Assembly (NCBI GenBank): GCA_017303855.1
Contig: JAFLBL010000007.1
Location: forward strand, 1 to 64,000
Source of the DNA: Chitinophagales bacterium
GTDB taxonomy: Bacteria > Bacteroidota > Bacteroidia > Chitinophagales > Chitinophagaceae
DNA: 64,000 nt
Reading direction: 5' to 3'
Below the pieces are notes generated by a model. The model was given only the letters and a program-made list of their open reading frames with translations, did not search any database and was not told the origin of the DNA. Below, one piece after another: positions 1 to 8,753 of this stretch. Made by a program: the position numbers and the translations under genes. Numbering within the stretch: position 1 is the first letter of the stretch; the number at the start of each line of letters is the position of its first letter.

Positions 1-2242
1 CAATCCCCTTGGTATCCCAGGGCTTGCTGAGTTCAACCGGACCGAGGAACATTTCGTACATGCGGAAGGTATCCGCGCCATATTTATAGACCAGGTCATC
101 CGGATTCACGGTATTGTATTTTGACTTGGACATTTTTTCTACTTCTGCGCCACAGATGTATTTGCCATCTTCGAGAATGAATTCCGCATCGGCATACTCA
201 TCGCGCCATTTTTTAAAAGCTTCAATGTCCAGCTCAAAGCCGTCTACAAAATTCACATCTGCATGTCTAGCATTTGTTTCATATTTATCTTTCAATCCTG
301 CAGATACGAATTGATTGGTTCCTGCAATACGATATACGAACCGGCTGTTTCCCTGGATCATCCCCTGATTCACCAGTTTTTTATACGGCTCATCATAACC
401 GATATGTCCGAGATCGAAAAGTGCCTTGGTCCACATGCGGCTATACAACAGGTGACCAACCGCGTGTTCGGTACCTCCAATGTATAAATCCACCTGGTTC
501 CAATAATCAGACAGTTTACGGTCACAGAAAGCTTTGTCATTCTGCGGATCCATATAGCGGAGGAAGTACCAGCTGGAGCCGGCATAACCGGGCATGGTAT
601 TGGTTTCGAGTTCCCGATCAGTCCAGTCCTTAATATTCGCCAGCGGTCCTTCTCCATCCGGACCGGAACCATATTTGTCGACCACGGGTAATACCAGCGG
701 CAACTGATCTTCGGCTAAAGGATAAGCAATACCATTCTTCCACTCGATCGGGAAAGGTTCGCCCCAGTAACGTTGACGGCTAAACGCGGCATCCCGCATT
801 TTATAATTTTTCTTACGTACGCCGATGCCCTTCTCTTCTATGGCGTTGATGGCCACTTCGATGGCATCTTTCATCAGCAGGCCGTTCAGGAAACCGGAAT
901 TTTCCAGGGTAGCTTCCTTGGTGGGATTGGCCTCTTCGCCATTATAATAGGAACCGATGATATTGGTGATGGGGATATTAAAATGTTGTGCAAACTTGTG
1001 ATCCCGTTCATCGCCGCAGGGTACAGCCATGATGGCACCGGTACCGTAACCGGCGAGTACGTATTCGGAGATCCAGATCGGAATTTCGCGGCCATCAAAA
1101 GGATTAATGGCAAACGCCCCGGTAAAAACGCCGCTGATCTTTTTCTCGGCCATGCGTTCGCGTTCGCTCCGGCTCTTCACATAAGTCAGGTATTCATCCA
1201 CAGCAGCGGCCTGTTCAGCCGATTTCAGTTCCTCCACCATATCCAGTTCAGGCGCCACCACCATAAAGTCAACCCCGAAAATGGTATCGGGCCTTGTAGT
1301 ATATACCCGTAAGTTTTTTACTTTTTCCTTTTGACTCCCACTTTCGCCAAGGCTACGGTCGGCAAGTTTAACTTCAAAGTCTATTTCCGCACCGCTCGAC
1401 TTCCCGATCCAGTTGGTCTGCATTTCCTTCATGGCATCACTGAACTCAATACGATCGAGTCCTTCGAGCAGCCGGTCCGCGTATTCGGTGATTCGCAGGT
1501 ACCACTGACGGAGTTTCTTTTTCACCACGGGGTGACCGCCGCGCTCACTCACGCCATTCACTACTTCATCATTGGCCAGCACGGTTCCCAGGGCTTCGCA
1601 CCAGTTTACTTCACCATAGCCGCAAAAAGCCAGGCGGTATTGCATCAGGATATCCTGTTGTTGCTTTTCGTCAAAGGCTTTCCATTCCGCTGCGGTAAAT
1701 TTTATTTTTTCATCACCAGGACAGGGATGTGCGGAATTGCCTTCTTTTTCAAAAACGGACAGCAGGCTGTCTATGGATTCCGCTTTAGCCGTTTGACGAT
1801 TAAAGAAGGAACCGAACAATTGCAGGAAGATCCATTGGGTCCATTTGTAATAGGACGGATCACTGGTCTGTACTTCCCGTTCCCAGTCAAAACAGAAACC
1901 GATATTGTCCAGCTGTTTTTTAAATGTTTCAATATTTTTTTTGGTGGTTACTGCCGGATGCTGACCGGTATCCAGAGCGTATTGTTCCGCCGGCAGTCCG
2001 AAACTGTCGAAGCCCATCGGGTGCAGGACATTGTATCCTTTCAGTCTTTTATAACGGCTATAGATATCAGATGCGATATACCCGAGGGGATGCCCCACAT
2101 GCAGACCGGCTCCGCTGGGATAGGGAAACATATCCAGCACATAAAACTTGGGTTTGCTGAAATCATTCTTAACCTGGTAGGCCTTTGTCTGTTTCCATTG
2201 TTCCTGCCATTTCTTTTCAATTTCCCTGAACTGGTATTCCAT
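1..2242 (-). CDS. leuS: Leucyl-tRNA synthetase, N-terminal 747 codons (3' end outside window)
   Basis: Charges tRNA-Leu with leucine in the cytoplasm. The start at 2242 gives [13 protein letters not shown], followed by the class I signature HVGHP in [16 protein letters not shown]. The CP1 editing domain is clear from TTRPDTIFG and [20 protein letters not shown], and the KMSKS loop (EKMSKSKYN) lies near 125-145. The frame is open to the left edge, so the C-terminal anticodon-binding part is not visible. Just before TTRPDTIFG there is an extra stretch, about [16 protein letters not shown] (DNA about 1320-1375), which looks like an in-frame insertion; see findings. Identity is certain from motifs. 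Confidence 0.97.
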   Translation of the reverse strand, partial: MEYQFREIEKKWQEQWKQTKAYQVKNDFSKPKFYVLDMFPYPSGAGLHVGHPLGYIASDIYSRYKRLKGYNVLHPMGFDSFGLPAEQYALDTGQHPAVTTKKNIETFKKQLDNIGFCFDWEREVQTSDPSYYKWTQWIFLQLFGSFFNRQTAKAESIDSLLSVFEKEGNSAHPCPGDEKIKFTAAEWKAFDEKQQQDILMQYRLAFCGYGEVNWCEALGTVLANDEVVNGVSERGGHPVVKKKLRQWYLRITEYADRLLEGLDRIEFSDAMKEMQTNWIGKSSGAEIDFEVKLADRSLGESGSQKEKVKNLRVYTTRPDTIFGVDFMVVAPELDMVEELKSAEQAAAVDEYLTYVKSRSERERMAEKKISGVFTGAFAINPFDGREIPIWISEYVLAGYGTGAIMAVPCGDERDHKFAQHFNIPITNIIGSYYNGEEANPTKEATLENSGFLNGLLMKDAIEVAINAIEEKGIGVRKKNYKMRDAAFSRQRYWGEPFPIEWKNGIAYPLAEDQLPLVLPVVDKYGSGPDGEGPLANIKDWTDRELETNTMPGYAGSSWYFLRYMDPQNDKAFCDRKLSDYWNQVDLYIGGTEHAVGHLLYSRMWTKALFDLGHIGYDEPYKKLVNQGMIQGNSRFVYRIAGTNQFVSAGLKDKYETNARHADVNFVDGFELDIEAFKKWRDEYADAEFILEDGKYICGAEVEKMSKSKYNTVNPDDLVYKYGADTFRMYEMFLGPVELSKPWDTKGI

Positions 2243-2453
2243 GTATCTGTATTTCTTTTAACGCCTTTGCGGCTGATAACCTTTAACAATATCTTTCCGG
2301 AAAGCGGCAATATGCCCAATATCCGGCCGTTTTTAACGGGTAGCAAAAATACGATTTACTGCCCGGATTGCCCGGAACACAATTGACTGAAAAATGACCG
2401 GATGACAGGTCTGACGGACTGGTAAAAGGCGGGGCTGTATGGGTATAATCTGT

Positions 2454-2461
2454 TATTTTTG
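2454..2461 (+). promoter_or_regulatory. -7 element of putative ftsX promoter
   Basis: TATTTTTG fits the Bacteroidota -7 consensus TAnnTTTG and lies about 30 nt upstream of the chosen ftsX start at 2493. No good -33 TTTG is seen at the right distance, so this is a partial match. Confidence 0.4.
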
Positions 2462-2492
2462 CCATAATCCATTCATCTGTAAATTATTTTGC

Positions 2493-3365
2493 ATGTCCCA
2501 AGCCGGAAAAGCGTCGATCAAGAGAGGGAAACCGTCTTATTTTATGTCCATCCTGGGTGTTACCCTGGTGTTATTCTTCCTGGGGATTATCGGACTGATT
2601 GTCATCAATACCAACAAACTCTCCGACCATTTTAAGGAAAATGTAACCGTAAGCGCCTATCTGCGTGGTGATTTGAATCCCAAAGACAGTCTGGCCCTGG
2701 TACAATATATCAGTGCCAAACCCTATATCCGGAGCTACACTTATATAACCAAGGAAATAGCCAAAAAGAAATACCTGGCCGATGGAAATAAGGACTGGGC
2801 TGAAGTGCTCACTGAAAATCCGTTGCCCAACAGCATTGACTTTAAGGTTAAGAATGAATACCTGAATACGGATTCCCTGACCGCCATCAAGACAGATCTG
2901 AAAGCCCAGACCTATGTGAGTGATGTGGAATATCCCGAGGCCCTGATCAGCCAGATGAGTACCAATCTCAGGAATATCAGCCTGGGCATCCTCATCGTGG
3001 CGATTGTATTGGCCCTGGTGGTGATTGTACTGATCGATAATACCATCAAACTGGCCATGTTCAGCAACCGTTTCCTGATCAAGACCATGCAGATGGTAGG
3101 GGCCACCCGTTGGTTTATTGCAAAGCCCATGAATATTAAAGCGGTCATTAATGGCGCCATCAGTGGCGTAATTGCCACGGGTGCCGTGATTTTTTTTCTG
3201 GTTTTACTGGAAAAATTTATCCCTGAATTAAAAGCCATTCACGATAATACCAGCCTCGTCATGCTCTTTGCCGGTCTGATTCTTCTGGGTGTGGCCATTA
3301 CCGTGTTCAGCACCCATCGCAGTGTGATTAAATATTTGAAAATGAAGCTGGATGACTTGTATTAG
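2493..3365 (+). CDS. ftsX: Cell division ABC transporter permease FtsX
   Basis: Inner-membrane permease of the FtsEX complex, which couples cytokinesis to activation of peptidoglycan hydrolases. The 290-aa product has the FtsX plan: a short basic N-terminus, a first membrane helix (FMSILGVTLVLFFLGIIG), an extracytoplasmic domain of about 130 aa, then three more helices in the C-terminal half. MQMVGATRWFI is the typical FtsX loop motif. An in-frame ATG exists at 2439, but the start at 2493 (MSQAGKASIKRGKPSYF) matches the family and sits just after a -7 box. A DUF3098 gene and uppP follow, an order typical of Bacteroidota. ftsE is not in the window, as is usual in this phylum. Confidence 0.93.
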   Translation: MSQAGKASIKRGKPSYFMSILGVTLVLFFLGIIGLIVINTNKLSDHFKENVTVSAYLRGDLNPKDSLALVQYISAKPYIRSYTYITKEIAKKKYLADGNKDWAEVLTENPLPNSIDFKVKNEYLNTDSLTAIKTDLKAQTYVSDVEYPEALISQMSTNLRNISLGILIVAIVLALVVIVLIDNTIKLAMFSNRFLIKTMQMVGATRWFIAKPMNIKAVINGAISGVIATGAVIFFLVLLEKFIPELKAIHDNTSLVMLFAGLILLGVAITVFSTHRSVIKYLKMKLDDLY

Positions 3366-3435
3366 GAGAGTGGAGAATGGAAAGTGGAGAGAGGGAGTTG
3401 TTTCCCACTTTCCACTTTCCTCTTTCCACTTCCCG
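3366..3435. repeat. Inverted heptad tandem repeat (purine arm, then pyrimidine arm)
   Basis: Directly after the ftsX stop codon the DNA runs in 7-nt units, GGAGAGT GGAGAAT and then GGAAAGT GGAGAGA. About 10 nt later come pyrimidine units that read as the reverse complement (CTTTCCA CTTTCCT). The two arms could fold into a long imperfect hairpin. It may serve as a transcript 3' end, but no clean T-tract follows. Confidence 0.6.
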
Positions 3436-3472
3436 TCTTTTATCTATATTGCACCTCCTAAAATGACTCCAA

Positions 3473-3715
3473 ATGAGTGAAGTAAAAAGTCCCGCCATGT
3501 TCAGCAAAGAAAATTATATCTGGATGCTGGCCGGTGTATTGGTAATAGCACTGGGTATGTTTCTGATGTCCGGCGGACAGAGCAATACGGATCCCACGGT
3601 TTTTAACAAAGACGCGGTGTACAGTTCCACCCGGATTACCATTGCCCCGATCCTGATCCTGGCCGGTCTGGCCCTGGAAATATTTGCTATTTTCAAAAAA
3701 CCGAAAGCGGCATAA
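3473..3715 (+). CDS. DUF3098 family small membrane protein
   Basis: An 80-aa protein with two predicted membrane helices (about residues 14-31, IWMLAGVLVIALGMFLMS, and about 55-72, IAPILILAGLALEIFAIF) joined by a short loop with the pattern DPTVFNKDAVYSSTR. This is the DUF3098 architecture, a family of unknown function restricted to Bacteroidota and usually encoded between ftsX and uppP, as here. That context suggests a role near the cell-envelope machinery, but the function is not established. Confidence 0.88.
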   Translation: MSEVKSPAMFSKENYIWMLAGVLVIALGMFLMSGGQSNTDPTVFNKDAVYSSTRITIAPILILAGLALEIFAIFKKPKAA

Positions 3716-3735
3716 GCCCGTTTTAGTATATAATT

Positions 3736-3770
3736 AAAAGGCTGTATCAGAATTGATCAGCCTTTTTCTT
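3736..3770 (+). terminator. Rho-independent terminator after the DUF3098 gene
   Basis: A hairpin AAAAGGCTG ... CAGCCTTTTT followed by a T-rich tail. It suggests that uppP is transcribed at least partly from its own promoter. Confidence 0.7.
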
Positions 3771-3825
3771 TATACGGATAGTTCAATCTTTATCTTTACA
3801 CGCACGCCAATAAAAGCCCCCGCCC

Positions 3826-4626
3826 ATGAGTACGCTCGACGCCATTATCATCGCCATTGTGGAAGGCCTGACTGAATTTCTGCCCATTTCTTCCACCGGG
3901 CACATGATTATTACCGGCAAATTACTGGGGGTTGAAGACAATGATTTTACAAAGCTGTTCACCGTAGGGATACAATTAGGCGCAATAGGAGCCGTAGTGG
4001 TATTGTACTGGAAAAAGTTTATGGCGCCTTTTACCCAGGGCAAAAAAGGCTGGCAATTTTACCTGAAACTGCTGGTAGCCGTTACACCGGCTCTGGGTCT
4101 GGGCTTCCTGTTGTCGGACTATATAGATACCTTACTGGAAAGCTCACTTACGGTAGCGATCACCATGATACTGGGTGGCGTCATTTTATTATTTATAGAT
4201 AATGTCTTCAAGGAACATCCGGTTACGGAAGAAGAGCAGATCAGTTTTCCCACGGCATTTAAAATCGGGCTCTGGCAATGCGTGGCGATGATTCCGGGAG
4301 TGAGCCGCAGCGCTGCCAGTATCATCGGGGGTATGCAGCAGAAGCTGACCCGTAAACTGGCCGCGGAATTTTCCTTTTTCCTGGCCGTGCCTACCATGGC
4401 GGCCGCTACAGGTTATAAAATGCTGAAAGGTTATAAATCCCTTGATGCCGCCGATCTGAAACTGTTCGCCATCGGCAATGTGGTTGCTTTTATAGTTGCC
4501 ATGTTGGCTATCAAATTCTTTATAGGCTTTTTACAAAAGCATGGATTCCGGTTGTTTGGCTACTACCGGATCATCGGGGGAATTCTTCTCCTTGTCTTAC
4601 TGGCTACCGGTTACCTGAAAAGTTAA
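3826..4626 (+). CDS. uppP: Undecaprenyl-diphosphatase UppP/BacA
   Basis: Integral membrane phosphatase that converts undecaprenyl diphosphate to the monophosphate carrier used for peptidoglycan and other envelope polymers; overproduction gives bacitracin resistance in other bacteria. The 266-aa product has both family motifs: [14 protein letters not shown] at residues 13-26, with the catalytic Glu residues, and PGVSRSAAS starting at P157, the phosphate-binding motif with an essential Ser/Arg. Length and about eight hydrophobic segments match the family. It follows ftsX and DUF3098 but is separated from them by a hairpin. TATCTTTA at 3791-3798 may be its own -7 box. Confidence 0.96.
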   Translation: MSTLDAIIIAIVEGLTEFLPISSTGHMIITGKLLGVEDNDFTKLFTVGIQLGAIGAVVVLYWKKFMAPFTQGKKGWQFYLKLLVAVTPALGLGFLLSDYIDTLLESSLTVAITMILGGVILLFIDNVFKEHPVTEEEQISFPTAFKIGLWQCVAMIPGVSRSAASIIGGMQQKLTRKLAAEFSFFLAVPTMAAATGYKMLKGYKSLDAADLKLFAIGNVVAFIVAMLAIKFFIGFLQKHGFRLFGYYRIIGGILLLVLLATGYLKS

Positions 4627-4654
4627 AAAAATCCCCTTTTCAGGGTAGATTTTT
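4625..4654 (+). terminator. Putative terminator after uppP
   Basis: Stem AAAAATCCCC / GGGTaGATTTTT with a TTTT tail, directly after the uppP stop. The stem is short with one interruption. Confidence 0.5.
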
Positions 4655-4693
4655 AATTCATTTTTTTCATACCTCTGCACCAAACCCCGCAAT

Positions 4694-5437
4694 ATGAAAA
4701 AATTGACCCCGCTTTTCCTGTTATCCCTTGTGTTATTCGGCTGTACTGACTATGGCAAAAAAGTCAGTTCCTCCAATATTGAAGTCTACTATAAAGAAGG
4801 CATCAGTAAAGAACAGGCGGAAAAAACAGCCCGTCTCTTTGACGAAGCCCTGAATACATCCAACCCGGATGACAAGGCAAAGAAAAGTTTCCAGCTGACG
4901 AAACCCGGCGATACCGTTTTGCTGAAAATGGTGGCGGATAAATCCAAACTGAACACCGTAGGCGACGATGCCTTTTATGCGATTACGGTATTGATCTCCG
5001 ACAGCGTTTTTGCCGGAAGTCCGGTCAATCTTACGCTTACAGATGATACCTTCAAAGGCTTTAAGCATTTCGCGTTTCAGAAAAAAGAACTGCCCAGCTG
5101 GGGCAATAAATACGAATCCGGCAACGTGGAAGTATTTGATGATGGTGTGGGAGAAACGGCCGCAAAAGACATGGCCGCGTTTATGGAATCCTATTTTAAC
5201 CCGGCCAGCACATTCAGTTTCCAGCTGACCAAAAATGAGCAGCAGGGTATTGTGGCCAGGATGGTGGTAAACCCGGAAAAGATGAATCTCTTTACTGAAA
5301 AAGACATGCTGGAAATCAGTGAAGGCATTTCCACAAAAGCACTGAACGGGGCCCCGTTACAGTTTCAGCTGACCGATGAAACATTTAAACCCCTGCGTAC
5401 ATTCACTTATCCGGCTGATGCGGCGGGTGTAAAATAA
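4694..5437 (+). CDS. Lipoprotein of unknown function with two similar halves
   Basis: A 247-aa product with a signal peptide and lipobox LFGC (acyl Cys17), so probably membrane-anchored in the envelope. No family was recognised. The mature part is an internal duplication: residues about 27-130 and 141-240 both start N[IV]EV, continue with an alpha-helical A-rich stretch, then SFQLTK, a basic/hydrophobic strand, and end with LTD[DE]TFK plus an aromatic strand. Each half is therefore probably one small alpha/beta domain. It stands alone between two terminators. Its role is unknown. Confidence 0.8.
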   Translation: MKKLTPLFLLSLVLFGCTDYGKKVSSSNIEVYYKEGISKEQAEKTARLFDEALNTSNPDDKAKKSFQLTKPGDTVLLKMVADKSKLNTVGDDAFYAITVLISDSVFAGSPVNLTLTDDTFKGFKHFAFQKKELPSWGNKYESGNVEVFDDGVGETAAKDMAAFMESYFNPASTFSFQLTKNEQQGIVARMVVNPEKMNLFTEKDMLEISEGISTKALNGAPLQFQLTDETFKPLRTFTYPADAAGVK

Positions 5438-5453
5438 GTACTGTTTATAAAAA

Positions 5454-5492
5454 TAAAAAAGGGCTGTACCGGAAAAGGTATGGCCCTTTTTT
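5454..5492 (+). terminator. Strong terminator after the duplicated lipoprotein gene
   Basis: Hairpin AAAAAAGGGC ... GCCCTTTTTT with a nearly complete stem. It covers an in-frame ATG at 5480, which argues against that ATG as the start of the next gene. Confidence 0.8.
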
Positions 5493-5536
5493 ATGCGCAA
5501 GGTCAATTTTCCTATATTTACCCAAAGCAAGCATGC

Positions 5537-6868
5537 ATGCAGACGGCTCCGAAAAAAGTAGTAAATGCCTGGGCGATGTACGACTGGGCGAATTCAGCGT
5601 ATAATCTTGTCATTACCTCCACCATTTTCCCCGCCTATTTTGAGGCGATCGCGGTTGATAATAAAGAGCTATCAAAAACCAGTGTTACTTTTCTCGGGAG
5701 GCATTTTGAAAACACCTCCCTCTATAATTATGCATTGGCCTTTGCCATGCTGATTGTGGCCGTGATCTCTCCTCTCCTCTCATCGATCGCGGATTACAAA
5801 GGCAATAAGAAAAAATTCATGCTGTTCTTCATGAGCATGGGAAGCATCGCCTGCGCTTCCATGTTTTTCTTTGAAAAAAACACGCTGGTGGTCGGCGTCC
5901 TTTCAATGATTGTAGCCTGTGTTGGTTTCTGGGGCAGCCTGGTATTTTATAACTCCTTTCTGCCGGAAATTGCAGCACCGGAAGACCGTGACCGGATCAG
6001 TGCCAAAGGATTTACCTACGGATATATCGGCAGTGTAACACTTCAGGTCATCTGTTTTGTTTTTGTTTTCTTTCCTGGAATCCTGGGAGGTGATAAGGAA
6101 TCCACCATTCAGTTCAGAACTTCCTTTCTGCTGGTAGGAATATGGTGGTGGGGTTTCGGTCAGTTTGCCCTGCGCCGTTTGCCCAACCCGGTACCTGCCG
6201 GTGCCGGCGACCTGAAGCATCAGATCCTGTCAAAAGGATATCATGAGCTGCAGAAAGTCTGGAACCAGCTCAAACACCTGCCTCCGCTGAAACGATTCCT
6301 CGGTGCTTATTTTTTTTATAATATGGGGGTGCAGACCGTCATGCTGGTAGCGGCATTGTATGGAAAAAGTGAACTGGAGATTCCCACTGACAACCTGATC
6401 ATCGCGATCATCCTGATACAGCTGATCGCCATACCCGGTGCTTTTACGATCTCCTGGTTGTCATCAAAATTCGGCAATATCAATACCCTGATCGGCATTG
6501 TGGTTTTCTGGATTTTTCTCTGCTATGTAGGCTATCTTCTGCCCGTTGGCGGAGTGTATGAATTCTACGGATTGGCCGCATCGGTGGGTTTCGTCATGGG
6601 AGGTATTCAATCCCTGAGCCGTTCCACCTATTCCAAACTGATGCCGGAAACAAAAGACACGGCTTCTTTTTTCAGTTTTTATGACGTAACCGAAAAAGTA
6701 GCCGCTGTAATCGGGATTTTCAGTTTTGGATTTATCAATGAAATCACCGGTTCACAACGGAATTCTGTTTTTGCCCTGATGATCTTCTTTGTTCTTGGAT
6801 TAATTTTGCTGTTCTATGCGGCGGCGCTGAAGCAAGGGAAGAGTCGGGAGCCGGGAGCCGGGAGCTGA
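5537..6868 (+). CDS. MFS transporter, UMF1/Atg22-like family
   Basis: A 443-aa polytopic membrane protein. The N-terminus has NAWAMYDWANSAYN, the hallmark of the UMF1 (Atg22-like) branch of the major facilitator superfamily, followed by about 12 hydrophobic helices. Homologues are presumed solute exporters, and the substrate is unknown. The start at 5537 (MQTAPKKVVNAWAMYDW) is preferred over an ATG at 5480 that lies inside the preceding terminator; TATATTTA at 5513-5520 may be the -7 box. The last residues, GKSREPGAGS, are encoded by a 7-nt tandem repeat that runs into the stop codon and look like added sequence. Confidence 0.92.
   Translation: MQTAPKKVVNAWAMYDWANSAYNLVITSTIFPAYFEAIAVDNKELSKTSVTFLGRHFENTSLYNYALAFAMLIVAVISPLLSSIADYKGNKKKFMLFFMSMGSIACASMFFFEKNTLVVGVLSMIVACVGFWGSLVFYNSFLPEIAAPEDRDRISAKGFTYGYIGSVTLQVICFVFVFFPGILGGDKESTIQFRTSFLLVGIWWWGFGQFALRRLPNPVPAGAGDLKHQILSKGYHELQKVWNQLKHLPPLKRFLGAYFFYNMGVQTVMLVAALYGKSELEIPTDNLIIAIILIQLIAIPGAFTISWLSSKFGNINTLIGIVVFWIFLCYVGYLLPVGGVYEFYGLAASVGFVMGGIQSLSRSTYSKLMPETKDTASFFSFYDVTEKVAAVIGIFSFGFINEITGSQRNSVFALMIFFVLGLILLFYAAALKQGKSREPGAGS
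6841..6868 (+). repeat. Heptad tandem repeat inside the 3' end of the MFS gene
   Basis: Units GTCGGGA, GCCGGGA, GCCGGGA, GCTGAAC in direct tandem, ending at the stop codon. They encode the last residues of the transporter. Confidence 0.65.
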
Positions 6869-6885
6869 ACTTTAAAAATACAACC

Positions 6886-7746
6886 ATGAAACTTTATACA
6901 ATCAATACAGGATACTTCAAACTCGACGGCGGAGCCATGTTCGGGGTTGTGCCGAAGACGATCTGGAATAAGATTAATCCCGCTGATGAAAATAATCTTT
7001 GCGACTGGGCTTTGCGTTGTATGCTGATTGAAGACGGGAACCGGCTGATCCTGGTGGATACAGGGAACGGCGATAAACAGGATGCAAAGTTTTTTGGTCA
7101 TTATTATCTCCATGGCGATGACACGTTGGAAAAATCATTGAAGGCGTATGGCTTTCACCCGGATGATATCACGGATGTATTTCTGACCCATTTGCATTTT
7201 GATCATTGCGGCGGGGCTATCAAACGCGAAGGCGATCAACTGGTACCCGCGTTTAAAAATGCGAAGTGCTGGAGCAATAAGGAACACTGGGACTGGGCCG
7301 TATATCCGAATGCGCGGGAAAAAGCCTCTTTCCTCAAGGAAAATATTTTACCCATACAGGAGAACGGTCAGCTTGAACTGATTGAAGTAGCCGGTGGCAT
7401 GGACGGCCGGTTGGGACAAACAGGTTTTGCGGAAAATATTTCCGTCCGTTTTGTAAGCGGGCATACAGAAAGCATGATGCTGCCACAGGTACAATACAAA
7501 GGGAGAACCCTTGTGTATATGGCTGACCTGCTTCCCTCGCAGGGGCATATTCCCATTCCTTATGTAATGGGCTATGACATGTTTCCCCTGACCACCATCA
7601 ACGAAAAAACAGCTTTTCTGAAAGAAGCGCTGGAAGGCGACTACGTATTATTCTTCGAACATGATCCGGTATATGAATGCTGTACATTGCAGCAGACGGA
7701 AAAGGGCATTCGTCCAAAGGAATTCTTCAGACTGGCGGAACTTTAA
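6886..7746 (+). CDS. Metallo-beta-lactamase-fold hydrolase, lactonase-like
   Basis: A 286-aa cytoplasmic-looking protein with the di-metal signature THLHFDHCGG at residues 101-110 (HxHxDH), the upstream strand LILVDTGNGDK, a later SGHTES with the next His ligand, YMADLLPS with the bridging Asp, and a terminal FFEHDP His. This layout fits the branch of the fold that holds N-acyl-homoserine lactonases and related esterases; the exact substrate cannot be read from sequence. It starts 17 nt after the MFS stop codon and may be co-transcribed with it. It converges with the next gene, which is on the minus strand and overlaps it by 4 nt. Confidence 0.88.
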   Translation: MKLYTINTGYFKLDGGAMFGVVPKTIWNKINPADENNLCDWALRCMLIEDGNRLILVDTGNGDKQDAKFFGHYYLHGDDTLEKSLKAYGFHPDDITDVFLTHLHFDHCGGAIKREGDQLVPAFKNAKCWSNKEHWDWAVYPNAREKASFLKENILPIQENGQLELIEVAGGMDGRLGQTGFAENISVRFVSGHTESMMLPQVQYKGRTLVYMADLLPSQGHIPIPYVMGYDMFPLTTINEKTAFLKEALEGDYVLFFEHDPVYECCTLQQTEKGIRPKEFFRLAEL

Positions 7747-8753
7747 ACGGGTTCCTTTTCTTTATATAATTTACGGATCCCCAGGATCAGCAGACTGCCG
7801 GCAATGGCCGGTATTACCAGGTTGATAAACCATATACCCGCTGTGGTGAAAAATATACCGGCTTTATTGTTGCTGAATAAACCCGTGATCAGTAACGCCA
7901 CTTTCCCTTTGATTCCCAGTTCGGCAATGGCAAAAGTGGGGATCACCGCCATCAGCAGGAAGGACAGGCTGACCGTCCAGCAGCATTCCCACCAGCTGAG
8001 AGATACATCAAAAAAAATATAGAGCAGGTAATACTGTATAATAAAAACCAGGTACCGGAGAAAAGAAAGACCCAGCATACGGAGCAGTACCCGGTCATCA
8101 AATGCGGCCACCGCTTCAAACAGGTACAGTTGTTTTTTCAGGAAAGGGATCCGTGACAACCAACGGGCCAGCCAATGCAACCGGAAATAAAACAACAGGA
8201 GCAGTACAGTGGCCGTCAGCACGCCATATATCAGGACCATCAGCCATAGCCCGGAAACGAGCTGTTGTTGTTCAATAACAGGTTTTAAAACAATCAGGCT
8301 GATCAGTCCGATCAGCAGCGTAATGATCAGCTGACTTATACTGCTGACCACGGTCACTGCAATTGTACGGAGCCGGTTGCCCTCATCCATATAGAGTACG
8401 CGTCCCAGGTACTCTCCTACGCGGTTGGGCGTGCTAACGCTGAATGAAACACCGGATAGTACGGCACGGAAGGCTTTCAGAAAAGAAACGGGTTGTACCG
8501 GCTTAACAGCGATCTGCCATTTCCGGGCTTCCAGTCCCCAGTTGAGGAGCATCAGCAGCATCACGCCGGTAAAATTCAGCAGAAGTACTCCGCTGAATGA
8601 AGCGCGCATATGCAACCAGGCGCCTTCAATATCCGGTTGGCTTTTTATTTCCTGGTATATGGACCAGGAAAGCCAAAGGAATAAAACAGGGCCGAGAACA
8701 TAGTTGATGACGATCCGTAAAAAATCGTTTTTTTTATTTCGGTGCAGCTGCAT
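7743..8753 (-). CDS. Lysylphosphatidylglycerol synthase TM-region-like (UPF0104) membrane protein
   Basis: A 336-aa polytopic inner-membrane protein with about eight helices and no soluble domain. The segment SFSVSTPNRVGEYLGRVLYM resembles the conserved TPNRxGE-type motif of the LPG_synthase_TM/UPF0104 family. The flippase-like membrane half of MprF belongs to the same family, but the aminoacyltransferase half is absent here, so only a general lipid-related transport role can be suggested. The start at 8753 (MQLHRNKKN) is preferred to an ATG at 8825, which would lie deep in ruvC. The genes are divergent, and their 5' ends overlap or nearly touch. Confidence 0.82.
   Translation of the reverse strand: MQLHRNKKNDFLRIVINYVLGPVLFLWLSWSIYQEIKSQPDIEGAWLHMRASFSGVLLLNFTGVMLLMLLNWGLEARKWQIAVKPVQPVSFLKAFRAVLSGVSFSVSTPNRVGEYLGRVLYMDEGNRLRTIAVTVVSSISQLIITLLIGLISLIVLKPVIEQQQLVSGLWLMVLIYGVLTATVLLLLFYFRLHWLARWLSRIPFLKKQLYLFEAVAAFDDRVLLRMLGLSFLRYLVFIIQYYLLYIFFDVSLSWWECCWTVSLSFLLMAVIPTFAIAELGIKGKVALLITGLFSNNKAGIFFTTAGIWFINLVIPAIAGSLLILGIRKLYKEKEPV

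Noticed and set aside
773..2386. Long plus-strand ORFs (773-1312 and 1331-2386)
   Set aside because: They are antisense shadows of leuS, whose minus-strand frame has all class I synthetase motifs; the plus-strand products resemble nothing.
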